In this document: one piece after another, positions 8,661 to 16,770 of the stretch
How positions within the stretch are numbered: position 1 is the stretch's first letter
How the letters are laid out: each line of letters starts with the position of its first letter
Source: Oscillospiraceae bacterium
GTDB lineage: Bacteria; Bacillota; Clostridia; Oscillospirales; Ruminococcaceae
Direction: 5' to 3'
Assembly: GCA_017828975.1 (NCBI GenBank)
Contig: JAGAJN010000005.1
Location: 120,177-184,176 of the forward strand
DNA: 64,000 bases
The notes under the pieces: generated by a model
What the model was told of the DNA's origin: nothing
What the model saw: only the letters and a program-made list of their open reading frames with translations
Databases searched by the model: none
Made by a program: the position numbers and the translations under genes

Positions 8661-9299
8661 ATGATAGATTTTAAAGCCGCCGTTTTCGACCTTGACGGGA
8701 CCATTGCCGATTCAAATCCCATATGGGAGAAAATTGACGGGGATTATCTCAGAGCGCACGGCATAACCCCGTCGGAAAGCGACCTGAAAAGATACGCCGC
8801 CCTTACCTACGAGGAATGTGCGGAGGAATTTGTCCGTCTTGGCGTTGAAACTACGGTCAGCGAGCTTATGGAGGAATTCAACCGCCGTGCCGTTCGGGAA
8901 TACCGCTGTTCCGTCATGCTGAAAAACGGCGCAAAGGAGTATATCTCAAAGCTGAAAGCCATGGGAAAGCGAATCGCCCTTGCCACCGCTTCGCCGAAGG
9001 AGCTTTACGAGCCTGTGCTGCTTCATCACGGAATTTACGGTATGTTCGACGTTTTCTGTACCGTTGATGATGTCCCCCGTGGAAAGGGATTTCCCGATAT
9101 TTATCTGCTGGCGGCTGCACAGATGGGCGTACCGATAACCGAATGTGCCGTTTTCGAGGACACGCTGAACGGCGTTATCGGAGCAAAAAATTCAAGAGCG
9201 TTTACCGTTGGCGTTTACGATAAGGCTTCAGAAGCGGATCTGCCGAGAATTATGCAGATCTCCGACCTGTTCATCAACGATTTTGAGGAGCTTATTTGA
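8661..9299 (+). CDS. HAD-family hydrolase, beta-phosphoglucomutase-like
   Basis: A 212-residue haloacid dehalogenase superfamily phosphatase. It has the motif I FDLDGT (nucleophile D10, acid/base D12), a four-helix cap after it, a motif II threonine in LATAS, a lysine in the PRGKGFPDIYL segment, and EDTLNGVIGAK as motif IV. This is the layout of the beta-phosphoglucomutase/phosphoglycolate phosphatase branch. The substrate cannot be read from sequence. It is 13 bp after the NYN gene with a GGAG ribosome binding site. Confidence 0.85.
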   Translation: MIDFKAAVFDLDGTIADSNPIWEKIDGDYLRAHGITPSESDLKRYAALTYEECAEEFVRLGVETTVSELMEEFNRRAVREYRCSVMLKNGAKEYISKLKAMGKRIALATASPKELYEPVLLHHGIYGMFDVFCTVDDVPRGKGFPDIYLLAAAQMGVPITECAVFEDTLNGVIGAKNSRAFTVGVYDKASEADLPRIMQISDLFINDFEELI

Positions 9300-9377
9300 C
9301 AGCGACGGTTGTCTGCGAATATTTTTTTACAAAAATCGCAAAATACACAAATTATTAACATATTTTTCGATTCTGTG

Positions 9378-9386
9378 TGTTATAAT
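9378..9386 (+). promoter_or_regulatory. Extended -10 promoter of the EAL-HDOD gene
   Basis: TGTTATAAT (extended -10). The best -35 match, TTAACA at 9355, is 20 bp away, so recognition probably relies on the extended -10. Confidence 0.45.
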
Positions 9387-9446
9387 AGTATCAATTGCAG
9401 AACTATCGCCGTAAAGCGGCGAAATCTTCCGAAAAGGAGAGATAAT

Positions 9447-10691
9447 ATGGAATCCTATATCGTGCGTCAGCCTATCCTTGATGCCGAACAGAAATCAATA
9501 GGCTACGAGATACTGTATCAGGAGGAGCTTTCAAGTGCCGACCAATCTGATGCTAACGCTGCTAATGCTATTGAAAGCTTTCTGTCCTCTATGGACAGCG
9601 GAAAGATACTTGATAATAAAACAGCGTTTCTTACCTTTACAAGAAATCTGCTGGTGAAAAATGTACCGAAAATTTTCTCCACACAGAAGCTTGTTATCCA
9701 GATAGAGGACGCTCTTATCGTCAATCCCCTTGCCCATGCCCTTATTATGAAATATAAGGCAAAGGGATATAAGATAGCCGTTGTGGACTTTGAGTTTGCT
9801 CCGAGATTTTTCGGCGTTCTGGATATTGTGGACTACATAAAGGTAAACTTTGCCGACCCGTCCAACACTTCGGTGGAGAATATCGTTAAGATAGGCACGT
9901 CCTTCAATAAGACTATCATCGCATATAACGTTGATACTCAGGAAGCTTACGAAAAGGCTGTTGCTTACGGCTGCAAGTATTTCCAGGGTGCTTATGTTGC
10001 GGAGAAAATGCCTTCAACTATCCGCAAGATGAACCATATGCAGGGCAACTTCTTTATGCTGATGGTGGCTATCACCAAGGACGAGCCGGATATTGACGAG
10101 ATCGAGGAGATCATCTCACGTGATGTTACCCTGACCTTCTCGCTGCTGAGGCTTGTTAACTCCGCTTATTTTGCCCTGAAGAACCGTGCAAAGTCCGTTA
10201 AGCAGGCTCTTGTTGTTCTCGGTCTGGGACAGCTGAAACAATGGATATACCTGCTCAGCTTCAAGCAGGACGACGGCTCTATGCCCGATGAGCTTATCAA
10301 AACATCTTTCCTGAGAGCAAATTTTGCGGGCGAATTGGTTGAATATGCGTCGGATATGACCATTTCCCGTTCGGAAGCGTACCTTATGGGTATGTTCTCC
10401 ACTCTCGGAAAGCTTATGGGTATCCCCCTTGAGGACGCATTAAGGGAGCTTCCCATTGCACAGGAGATCAAGGACGCTCTGCTGAAACACGAAGGCAGAA
10501 GCGGTCTGCTCTACGACGTTATCCTCTCCTACGAAAAAGCGGATTGGAAGAAAATGTCCTCCAGTGCCGCCGAGCTTGACATTCCTCTGAACATTATCAC
10601 ACAGAAATATTTTGAATGTGTTGAATTTGTCAACACCACTTGGAACGGTCTTATGCAGGCTAATCCCAATGCGGTCGATGATGAGAATTAA
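9447..10691 (+). CDS. EAL-HDOD signalling protein with degenerate EAL domain
   Basis: A 414-residue YuxH-type protein: N-terminal EAL-like domain (~1-190) and C-terminal HDOD domain (~200-400, including the SLLRLVNSAYF helix). The EAL motif is replaced (YEILYQ), and expected catalytic segments appear as IQIEDA, VVDFEF and YIKVNF, so most metal-binding acids are gone. It is probably a c-di-GMP binder or protein scaffold rather than a phosphodiesterase; this is inference. The frame extends 46 codons upstream, but those cross the promoter. ATG 9447 has an AAGGAGAG ribosome binding site. A terminator follows. Confidence 0.85.
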   Translation: MESYIVRQPILDAEQKSIGYEILYQEELSSADQSDANAANAIESFLSSMDSGKILDNKTAFLTFTRNLLVKNVPKIFSTQKLVIQIEDALIVNPLAHALIMKYKAKGYKIAVVDFEFAPRFFGVLDIVDYIKVNFADPSNTSVENIVKIGTSFNKTIIAYNVDTQEAYEKAVAYGCKYFQGAYVAEKMPSTIRKMNHMQGNFFMLMVAITKDEPDIDEIEEIISRDVTLTFSLLRLVNSAYFALKNRAKSVKQALVVLGLGQLKQWIYLLSFKQDDGSMPDELIKTSFLRANFAGELVEYASDMTISRSEAYLMGMFSTLGKLMGIPLEDALRELPIAQEIKDALLKHEGRSGLLYDVILSYEKADWKKMSSSAAELDIPLNIITQKYFECVEFVNTTWNGLMQANPNAVDDEN

Positions 10692-10707
10692 ACTTGTACA
10701 ACATTTA

Positions 10708-10742
10708 AAGGGTGTTCCCCGTCTTTGGCGGAGAACACCCTT
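10708..10742. terminator. Bidirectional terminator between EAL-HDOD and DUF3021 genes
   Basis: AAGGGTGTTC pairs with GAACACCCTT around a short inner stem. T-rich tails on both strands (TTTTATTATT on plus) serve the two converging genes. Confidence 0.8.
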
Positions 10743-10745
10743 TTA

Positions 10746-11174
10746 TTATTTATCCTTATATTTTTCCTTCAAAGCCTTGTTAAATTCGTCCGCCTGATGC
10801 TTGGCACTGATATAGCTGATAACATAGGTAAACAGGTAAACCAGCGCAACCGAAACTGTCATCATTATTATACCGCCTATGTTAAGGTCCATCCAGCCGA
10901 AGGAAACGCCCATAAAGATCATTATCGCACAGATCAGGATATAGTGAATTATCACCATCGCAATAAACTTCTTTTTAGTGTTGCATTCCCGCCTGTACAC
11001 CAACGCCGTAACAAACGCAGTCGCTGCACCTGCGCCCACTATCTCCCACAGCGTAACACCCACCTCAAGCGACTCTCCGTGAGTTTCCGAGAGGGAAATA
11101 TTTATTGCACAGATGATCAGGACACCCGTTGTTATTATGACAAAATATTCCAAAAACTCTGTAATAAACTTCAT
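10746..11174 (-). CDS. DUF3021 family four-helix membrane protein
   Basis: A 142-residue protein with four predicted membrane segments (around 11-29, 42-58, 70-88 and 98-120) and a charged C-terminal tail. DUF3021 proteins are typically encoded beside a LytTR regulator and are thought to control its activity. Here the start overlaps the stop of the LytTR gene by ATGA. Both follow an ABC exporter, so a membrane stress or substrate-sensing role is plausible but unproven. Confidence 0.82.
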   Translation of the reverse strand: MKFITEFLEYFVIITTGVLIICAINISLSETHGESLEVGVTLWEIVGAGAATAFVTALVYRRECNTKKKFIAMVIIHYILICAIMIFMGVSFGWMDLNIGGIIMMTVSVALVYLFTYVISYISAKHQADEFNKALKEKYKDK

Positions 11175-11623
11175 CGTCCGCCCTCCGATATATTGAGTTT
11201 TCTTTTCATTTCGGGAACATATTGACGGGAAATTACCGTCTTTTCGCCGTTTTTCAGATGTGCTTCAAACCGTCCGTTGAATGAGGGCGATATTTTCACT
11301 ATCTTTGAAACGTTCACTATGACCGATTTTCCCACCCGAATGAAATCGGAATTCGCAAAGCTTTCCTCCAGCTCATAAAGCTTCTGCTTGACCTCGTAGA
11401 CGCTCTTTTCGCAGTACGCAAACACCTTGTTGTCCACCGCTTCAAAGTAGAATATCTCCTTCGGGGACAGCTTCACAATGCCGTCCTCGGTGTATGCGGT
11501 CAGCTTGCTTCTTCCCGATTTGAGTGCGTAAATAAGCTCCATCAGTTCGCTGTCCAGCTCGGCACAGCGGTTAACTATCTCGTCCTCCGCCCCCTGCTCG
11601 GGAGTTTCGATTATTATTTTCAT
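11171..11623 (-). CDS. LytTR-domain transcriptional regulator
   Basis: A 150-residue DNA-binding protein. The LytTR domain occupies about residues 45-145 (IVKLSPKEIFYFEAVDNKVFAY through the FIRVGKSVIVNV segment). The first ~45 residues are not a receiver domain, so it belongs to the stand-alone LytTR type paired with DUF3021. Such regulators usually bind direct repeats upstream of their own operon. It follows the permease gene by 23 bp. Confidence 0.87.
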   Translation of the reverse strand: MKIIIETPEQGAEDEIVNRCAELDSELMELIYALKSGRSKLTAYTEDGIVKLSPKEIFYFEAVDNKVFAYCEKSVYEVKQKLYELEESFANSDFIRVGKSVIVNVSKIVKISPSFNGRFEAHLKNGEKTVISRQYVPEMKRKLNISEGGR

Positions 11624-11646
11624 TCAATTACCCCAATCTGCGGATA

Positions 11647-12558
11647 TTATCTGTCTGTCTTTCTGCTGTGCTCGGTAACAAGTGCACCGAATACGAGGAA
11701 CAATCCGCCGAATACCAGCAGTATCACAATGTCCGCCGCACAGGAAACGTTATTGTCAAACACAGTCAGCGTAATGCCCATTGCCTCGGAATATTCGCCG
11801 ATAATGTCCGCCGAGATCCCGTCAAAGGTGCGGCTGAGCATATCCTCGGTCATTATCTGACGGAACATTGATGCGCCGTAAATGATAGGCGTGCATTTCA
11901 GACCGTTCCCGATGCTTTCCGCAAGAGCTCCGATGGGCAGATAGATGCCGCCCAGAAATCCCACAAGAGTACCCGCAACCGTTCCAAAGCCACTCCATGC
12001 ACCCTCTGTTTTTGCGAGAAATGAAGCAAAGTACATCAGCGACGAATAGGCAAAGGAGTTAACGGCAATCATTCCCAAAAGCTGCAAATGCGCCGTAACG
12101 GAAAACGCCTCCGCCCCCTGAGATACACAGTAAATCTCCGAAATGACCAGAGCAGCCGTGCACATTATCACGGAGGACACCCACGCCGAGCAGATATACG
12201 CCGCCGAAATGGTAAAACGGCTTACGGGTGCGGAATAGATGGAATTAATCTTCCCCGTTGTCCTGTCCTTTATCATAGCGGACAGGCTTGCAAAGCTGAC
12301 AGTCACGGCGTTGATGGAAACTATTCCCGCCGACGTCCACATTAGCACCAGAAGCTTTGCATTCTCCTCGTCTGCGGCAGCGTCACGTCCCGGGAATTTT
12401 CCAAGAATATCGGTTATCGCTTCAATATTCATATCCCCCAGAAAAAACAGCATCAGCCCAATAACGATAAGCATCGAAAGCAGCGAAAAGAACACCGCTC
12501 CCCTGTCCCTGAGATATAATCTGACATTTCTTTTGACCAGCTCAAAAAACTGCTGCAT
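11647..12558 (-). CDS. ABC-2 type transporter permease
   Basis: A 303-residue integral membrane protein with six hydrophobic segments and the ABC-2 arrangement. A cytosolic N terminus (QQFFELVKRNVRLYLRDRG) comes before the first helix. I start at ATG 12558, 8-10 bases after GAAAGGA; the longer frame to 12639 adds 27 residues that run back through the ribosome binding site toward the previous gene. It pairs with the ATPase upstream. The substrate is unknown; drug or peptide export is the usual guess for this class. Confidence 0.85.
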   Translation of the reverse strand: MQQFFELVKRNVRLYLRDRGAVFFSLLSMLIVIGLMLFFLGDMNIEAITDILGKFPGRDAAADEENAKLLVLMWTSAGIVSINAVTVSFASLSAMIKDRTTGKINSIYSAPVSRFTISAAYICSAWVSSVIMCTAALVISEIYCVSQGAEAFSVTAHLQLLGMIAVNSFAYSSLMYFASFLAKTEGAWSGFGTVAGTLVGFLGGIYLPIGALAESIGNGLKCTPIIYGASMFRQIMTEDMLSRTFDGISADIIGEYSEAMGITLTVFDNNVSCAADIVILLVFGGLFLVFGALVTEHSRKTDR

Positions 12559-12607
12559 AATAAAACCGTCCTTTCGGTATTGTACCATATTTTTATAAAA
12601 ATTGCAA

Positions 12608-13528
12608 TCATTTTTCGGGAGATACGCCGCCCGCCGCATTCAGGAAAACATCGTCCATAGTTCCCTGCAATACCTCGAAGCCGTCTGCCAAAGCCCTGAC
12701 TTCATTCAGCGGTTCGATAGCTTCAATTGTGGAGGGTACGGGGAAATCCAGCCCTAAGTCCGTCCTTTCGGGAGCAAAGCCCATTCCCGCAAGTTTGTAG
12801 GAAATTCTGCCCACAGCTTCGGGCTTGCAGAAAATCCTCACGTGGTCGGAAGCGTACTTTTCTTTCAGTTCAAAAGGCGTTCCGCTGTCGATTATCCGTC
12901 CCTTGCCGATGATGATTATCTTTCCCGCAGCGGCGGCTTCTTCCATATAATGAGTGGTGAGAAAAACGGTCATTCCCGTGTTTTTTCGGAGATCTTCAAC
13001 GGTTTTCCATACATCCTTTCGGGTGGCGGGGTCAAGTCCCGTGGTGGGTTCGTCAAGGAAAAGTATCTCGGGCGTGTGCATAAGTGCGGCGGCAATTTCG
13101 CAGCGGCGTTTCTGTCCGCCGGAAAGAGTTCCGTAACGTTTGCCGAGAATGTCATCAAGTGTAAGTATGCCGCTGAGCCGTTCAAGGCTTTCGGCAGCCT
13201 TTTTCTTTGATGCGCCGTGAAGCACTCCCCTGCATATGAGATTTTCCCTGACCGTCAGAATATCGTCAAGGCAGTTCTGCTGATAGACAATGCCTATCCT
13301 TCTGCGTATCTCGCCGTTGTCCTTGCCAAGCTGCATACCGCATATCTCAGCCGTTCCGCCGTCGGGTTCTATAAGCGTTGAAAGCATATTCACCGTTGTG
13401 GATTTTCCCGCACCGTTTACTCCGAGAAATCCCGCAAGAGTACCTTTCTCAACGGTAAAGGATATGCCGTCCACAGCGGTGAAGCTGCCGTATTTTTTGG
13501 TAAGACCTTCGGTTCTTATGATGTCCAT
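12608..13528 (-). CDS. ABC transporter ATP-binding protein (drug-export type)
   Basis: A 306-residue ATPase of the DrrA/CcmA class. It has Walker A GVNGAGKST, signature LSGGQKRR, Walker B ILFLDEPTTGLD and the H-loop LTTHYMEE, plus a ~70-residue C-terminal extension typical of DrrA-like proteins. First gene of a four-gene leftward operon (ATPase, permease, LytTR, DUF3021). The promoter in front is at 13561-13589. Confidence 0.92.
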   Translation of the reverse strand: MDIIRTEGLTKKYGSFTAVDGISFTVEKGTLAGFLGVNGAGKSTTVNMLSTLIEPDGGTAEICGMQLGKDNGEIRRRIGIVYQQNCLDDILTVRENLICRGVLHGASKKKAAESLERLSGILTLDDILGKRYGTLSGGQKRRCEIAAALMHTPEILFLDEPTTGLDPATRKDVWKTVEDLRKNTGMTVFLTTHYMEEAAAAGKIIIIGKGRIIDSGTPFELKEKYASDHVRIFCKPEAVGRISYKLAGMGFAPERTDLGLDFPVPSTIEAIEPLNEVRALADGFEVLQGTMDDVFLNAAGGVSPEK

Positions 13529-13560
13529 AGTTTTTCTCCTTTGATTTATTTTCTGAGTTC

Positions 13561-13589
13561 ATTATAGCAAGGCTTTTTTGACAATGCAA
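13561..13589 (-). promoter_or_regulatory. Promoter of the ABC-LytTR-DUF3021 operon
   Basis: Minus strand: TTGCAT, 17-bp spacer, TATAAT, about 30 bases before the ATPase start. Confidence 0.6.
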
Positions 13590-13688
13590 GCGGTTTTCGC
13601 CAAGCTGTTATTTTAGTAAGGTAAGCTGCAAATTTCGAACAGCAAAAATTACACAGCGGTTAAAAAGCGTTACAGTTTGGAACAGTCA

Positions 13689-13717
13689 TTGAAACGCCGA
13701 ATAAGCTGTGCTATAAT
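13689..13717 (+). promoter_or_regulatory. Sigma-A promoter of the lipoprotein gene at 13752
   Basis: TTGAAA, 17-bp spacer, TATAAT. The expected start of transcription near 13724 excludes the longer reading frame and supports the TTG start at 13752. Confidence 0.75.
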
Positions 13718-13751
13718 TATTTTGACAAATACAAAATACGGGGTGATATAT

Positions 13752-15140
13752 TTGAAAATAAAAGCAATGCCTGCGCTGCTTACCTGTGCGCTTCTATGTT
13801 CATGCAACGGAAATAATTCTGTTTCAATGCAAACAGAAACAACATCTGTCGGTACTGAAACAAGCCTGACTACTTCTGCTGTGACCTCATCGGAAGCAAA
13901 TCCCACCGAGGAATTTCCCTCGGATAACGCTCCCTATGTCGATGAAAACGGTATGCTGACCGACAGCGGCAAGCGCAGAATAACCGAATTATCCGAAAAA
14001 AGTTACACGGGACTTTTCGACTTTGACGGCGACGGCGTTCCCGAGGTTTACACCGTCCCCGAGAAAAATACCGAAAAGCCTGTCACCTGCTCACTTTTCC
14101 ACCTTGAAACGGGAGAAATCATCGGCGAATTTTATGGCTGTGCAGACTCACGATTAAGCAGAGGTGACGGCTGTGTTTATGTTCATAATTTCATCGAAAC
14201 GGCAAACAGCCGATATGAGGACGTGCAAAAAATCGTTATGTCCGATGACGGCTTATCTTCCAAAAGAATTCTCGCAAATGAAGCAAAAACCGCAAACGGA
14301 CGGCTCAACAACAGCTATTACATAGGCGGAAATATGCCCGCAGATATGGAAGCCTACACCGTAGAATTTGTCAAATGGCAGACTGTCGGACTTAACAGAT
14401 TCCGTCTTGCAAATGAAGTCTGCCTGCCCTCTGCCGACGCATATAACGAGTATATCCGGCTGAAGGAAGGCTTCGGTGACGATACTGCCCTTTTTATGTT
14501 CGGAGATTTTGACGGTAACGGCTCATACGAAGCCTTTGTGCAAAAATCGGGCGAAGCACTGTATTTCGTATCGGAAGATACTGTCACCGAGATAGAAAAT
14601 GCCGAACAGATAAATATTGCATATCCGCTGGACAAAATGTGCGTTTTTCAGTCCGAGATAAGCCCCGCTCTTATCTTCACTGTAAAGAACGGACAGCCCG
14701 TTGAAACCGAGCTTTCAAAAATCGGCATTGAAGCGAAAAGGTCCGAAAGCTTTATTGGCGATTACACCATGCTCTGCTCCGCCCGTGACAGCAGCGGAAC
14801 GGAAAGCGACCGCACGATCTATGGTGCAAATACTTATAAGCCCTACTTTTTTTATTTCGATGAAAAATCCGGAAAATATGCCGAATACAACGTTAATGAA
14901 TTATCAGAAAACGAGTTGTCCAATTTGACCGGCGGCTCTGAGATCATCTCAAAAATCAATGAGGAAAACGGTACTGTCAGAGAAATATATCTGCGAGGTG
15001 AAAAGCTTATCACCGTAAACTACACCTTCCCCGAGGAAAACAGCATAGCCAACAAGTGCCTTGTCTGCGAATTTACGGGCGGTAAGCTGACAGTATCGGA
15101 CAAATACGACGGCATCTATCTCCTCTCCGCAAAGCCTTAA
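13752..15140 (+). CDS. Predicted lipoprotein of unknown function with FG-GAP-like segments
   Basis: The TTG start lies just after GGGGTGAT and gives a 462-residue protein with a lipoprotein signal (basic start, hydrophobic stretch, lipobox LLCSC). A Thr/Ser-rich linker follows. Two segments with D-F-D-G-D-G (TGLFDFDGDGVPEV) and D-F-D-G-N-G (MFGDFDGNGSYEA) look like calcium-binding FG-GAP/VCBS-type loops. No enzyme motif was found. It is probably an exposed surface lipoprotein. There is no clear terminator before the DUF3343 gene 110 bp downstream. Confidence 0.72.
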   Translation: MKIKAMPALLTCALLCSCNGNNSVSMQTETTSVGTETSLTTSAVTSSEANPTEEFPSDNAPYVDENGMLTDSGKRRITELSEKSYTGLFDFDGDGVPEVYTVPEKNTEKPVTCSLFHLETGEIIGEFYGCADSRLSRGDGCVYVHNFIETANSRYEDVQKIVMSDDGLSSKRILANEAKTANGRLNNSYYIGGNMPADMEAYTVEFVKWQTVGLNRFRLANEVCLPSADAYNEYIRLKEGFGDDTALFMFGDFDGNGSYEAFVQKSGEALYFVSEDTVTEIENAEQINIAYPLDKMCVFQSEISPALIFTVKNGQPVETELSKIGIEAKRSESFIGDYTMLCSARDSSGTESDRTIYGANTYKPYFFYFDEKSGKYAEYNVNELSENELSNLTGGSEIISKINEENGTVREIYLRGEKLITVNYTFPEENSIANKCLVCEFTGGKLTVSDKYDGIYLLSAKP

Positions 15141-15250
15141 CAAAATTTAACCTCCCTGCATAACATACTAGTGACAGACTGCAAAGGGACATTCCCGAAT
15201 CCTGTCGATTATCCGAATGAAAACGCACCGTTATGCAAGAGGTGAACAAT

Positions 15251-15469
15251 ATGAAAAACTATATAATTGCGCTTGCTTCCATCACCTATGCTATGAAAGC
15301 GCAGACGCTTCTCCGCACATCGGGAATAAAGTGCGACGTTATCCGAACGCCTAAAAACCTTGCTTCCGGCTGCGGTTACAGCATAAAAGCGTGGGGCGAC
15401 ATAGAAAAAATTGCGGCTATTCTGGAAAGCGGCGGAATAGTCCAGCGAGGAATTACGGAAGGCTCATGA
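15251..15469 (+). CDS. DUF3343 protein, putative sulfur/selenium carrier
   Basis: A 72-residue protein of the DUF3343 family, described as Se/S carrier-like. Notable is the GCGYSIKAWG segment with one cysteine that could carry persulfide. The ATG at 15251 follows GAGGTG; an ATG at 15233 is in frame but has no such site. It ends just before the cysteine desulfurase start, a pairing seen in many Clostridia. That supports a desulfurase-partner role, which is inference. Confidence 0.8.
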   Translation: MKNYIIALASITYAMKAQTLLRTSGIKCDVIRTPKNLASGCGYSIKAWGDIEKIAAILESGGIVQRGITEGS

Positions 15470-15470
15470 G

Positions 15471-16595
15471 ATGATAAACTTTGACAACTCAGCCACCACC
15501 TTTCCAAAGCCTCGCTCCGTCAAGGCAGCCGCCGCTCTTGCGCTTGAAAGATACGGCGGAAATCCGGGCAGAAGCGGACACGCGCTGTCCCTGAAAGCGG
15601 CGGAAGCAGTATTCTCCGCAAGAAAAAACATTGCGGAAATGTTTTCGGCAGAACCCGAAAACGTCATTTTCACCCTCAACTGCACTCACGCCCTCAACCT
15701 TGCCATCAAGGGGATAGTTAAGCCCTCAGACCATGTTATAATCTCGTCCTTTGAGCACAACTCGGTCGCACGTCCCGTTTATGCTATGTCGAAAACGGGA
15801 GTAAAGTTCAGCATTGCCGAGGTTTTTCCCGAAGATAAGCTGACTCTGGCATCATTCAGAGCGCTGATACGTCCCGAAACAAAGGCGATAATCTGCACTG
15901 CGGGAAGCAACGTTACGGGGCAGATACTTCCGTTTCGTGAAATAGCCGAAATTGCGGCGGAAAACAAACTGTGCTTCATTGTTGACGGTGCGCAGGCGTG
16001 CGGAGTTATCCCAATAAGCATGTCGGACGGCATCAACGTCCTCTGCACAGCAGGACACAAGGCGCTTTACGGTCCCACGGGAACAGGCTTGCTCATTACC
16101 GACGGAAAATACCCCATCTCCCCTATTATCCAAGGCGGCACGGGCAGCACCTCTGTCGAACTGGAACAGCCCACATTTCTCCCCGATGCCCTCGAAAGCG
16201 GCACGGTGAACACAGCGGGGATAATCGCCCTGAACGCAGGCGTTTCCTACGTAAAACGGCTTACGCCCGAGCGCATTTACCGATACGAAAGCGAGCTTTG
16301 CCGCCGTTTTATTTCGGGAATTGCACCTCTCGCAAATGTTATCATCTACCGTGAAAACGGCGCAAGCTATCTCCCCATAGTTCTTTTCAATATCAGGGGA
16401 ATGCCGTCCAACGAGACCGCTTCAAGGCTCAGCGATATGGGCTTTGCTCTCCGAGGCGGGCTGCACTGCTCGGGGCTTGCACACAAAAGCATCGGCACAC
16501 TTCCAGACGGCGGCGTCCGTTTTGCACCGTCAACACTAAACAAACCCGAAGAGGTCGACGGACTTATCCATGCCGTCAAAAAGCTCGCAAAATAA
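15471..16595 (+). CDS. Class V aminotransferase, cysteine desulfurase family
   Basis: A 374-residue PLP enzyme that would release sulfur or selenium from (seleno)cysteine. The PLP lysine is K197 in AGHKALYGPTG, the Asp-Gly-Ala-Gln cofactor motif is VDGAQ near 171-175, and the persulfide-forming Cys lies in GGLHCSGLAHK (about 343). The layout matches the desulfurase subgroup that pairs with DUF3343. The start follows the DUF3343 stop by one base. A strong terminator follows the gene. Confidence 0.88.
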   Translation: MINFDNSATTFPKPRSVKAAAALALERYGGNPGRSGHALSLKAAEAVFSARKNIAEMFSAEPENVIFTLNCTHALNLAIKGIVKPSDHVIISSFEHNSVARPVYAMSKTGVKFSIAEVFPEDKLTLASFRALIRPETKAIICTAGSNVTGQILPFREIAEIAAENKLCFIVDGAQACGVIPISMSDGINVLCTAGHKALYGPTGTGLLITDGKYPISPIIQGGTGSTSVELEQPTFLPDALESGTVNTAGIIALNAGVSYVKRLTPERIYRYESELCRRFISGIAPLANVIIYRENGASYLPIVLFNIRGMPSNETASRLSDMGFALRGGLHCSGLAHKSIGTLPDGGVRFAPSTLNKPEEVDGLIHAVKKLAK

Positions 16596-16602
16596 GAAAT
16601 CA

Positions 16603-16640
16603 AAAGCCGCACACAAGGGCTTTCCTCTGTGTGCGGCTTT
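16603..16640 (+). terminator. Rho-independent terminator of the DUF3343-desulfurase operon
   Basis: Perfect 13-bp stem (AAAGCCGCACACA / TGTGTGCGGCTTT) with a 12-base loop, starting 7 bases after the desulfurase stop. The trailing T-run is short (TTT). Confidence 0.8.
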
Positions 16641-16651
16641 CCTATGCAGTA

Positions 16652-16754
16652 ATACTAAACACCCATTAATCACGGGAATATCTCGGCGTAAAAAACCATA
16701 TACGCAAGTTTTTTACGCCGATTTCTTCTCCGTGATTTAAATGGTGTTTAGTAT
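16652..16754. repeat. MITE-like nested palindrome, 103 bp
   Basis: The outer arms (16652-16675 and 16730-16754) are near-perfect inverted copies: ATACTAAACACC is identical in both and the remainder differs by a one-base slip. An inner perfect 13-bp pair (CGGCGTAAAAAAC / GTTTTTTACGCCG) lies at 16684-16696 and 16708-16720. The whole segment can fold into one long hairpin. It fills the gap between two converging genes just after a separate terminator. It could be a MITE or a very long bidirectional terminator; no clear target-site duplication is visible. Confidence 0.6.
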
Positions 16755-16770
16755 AAAATATTATGGGGAA

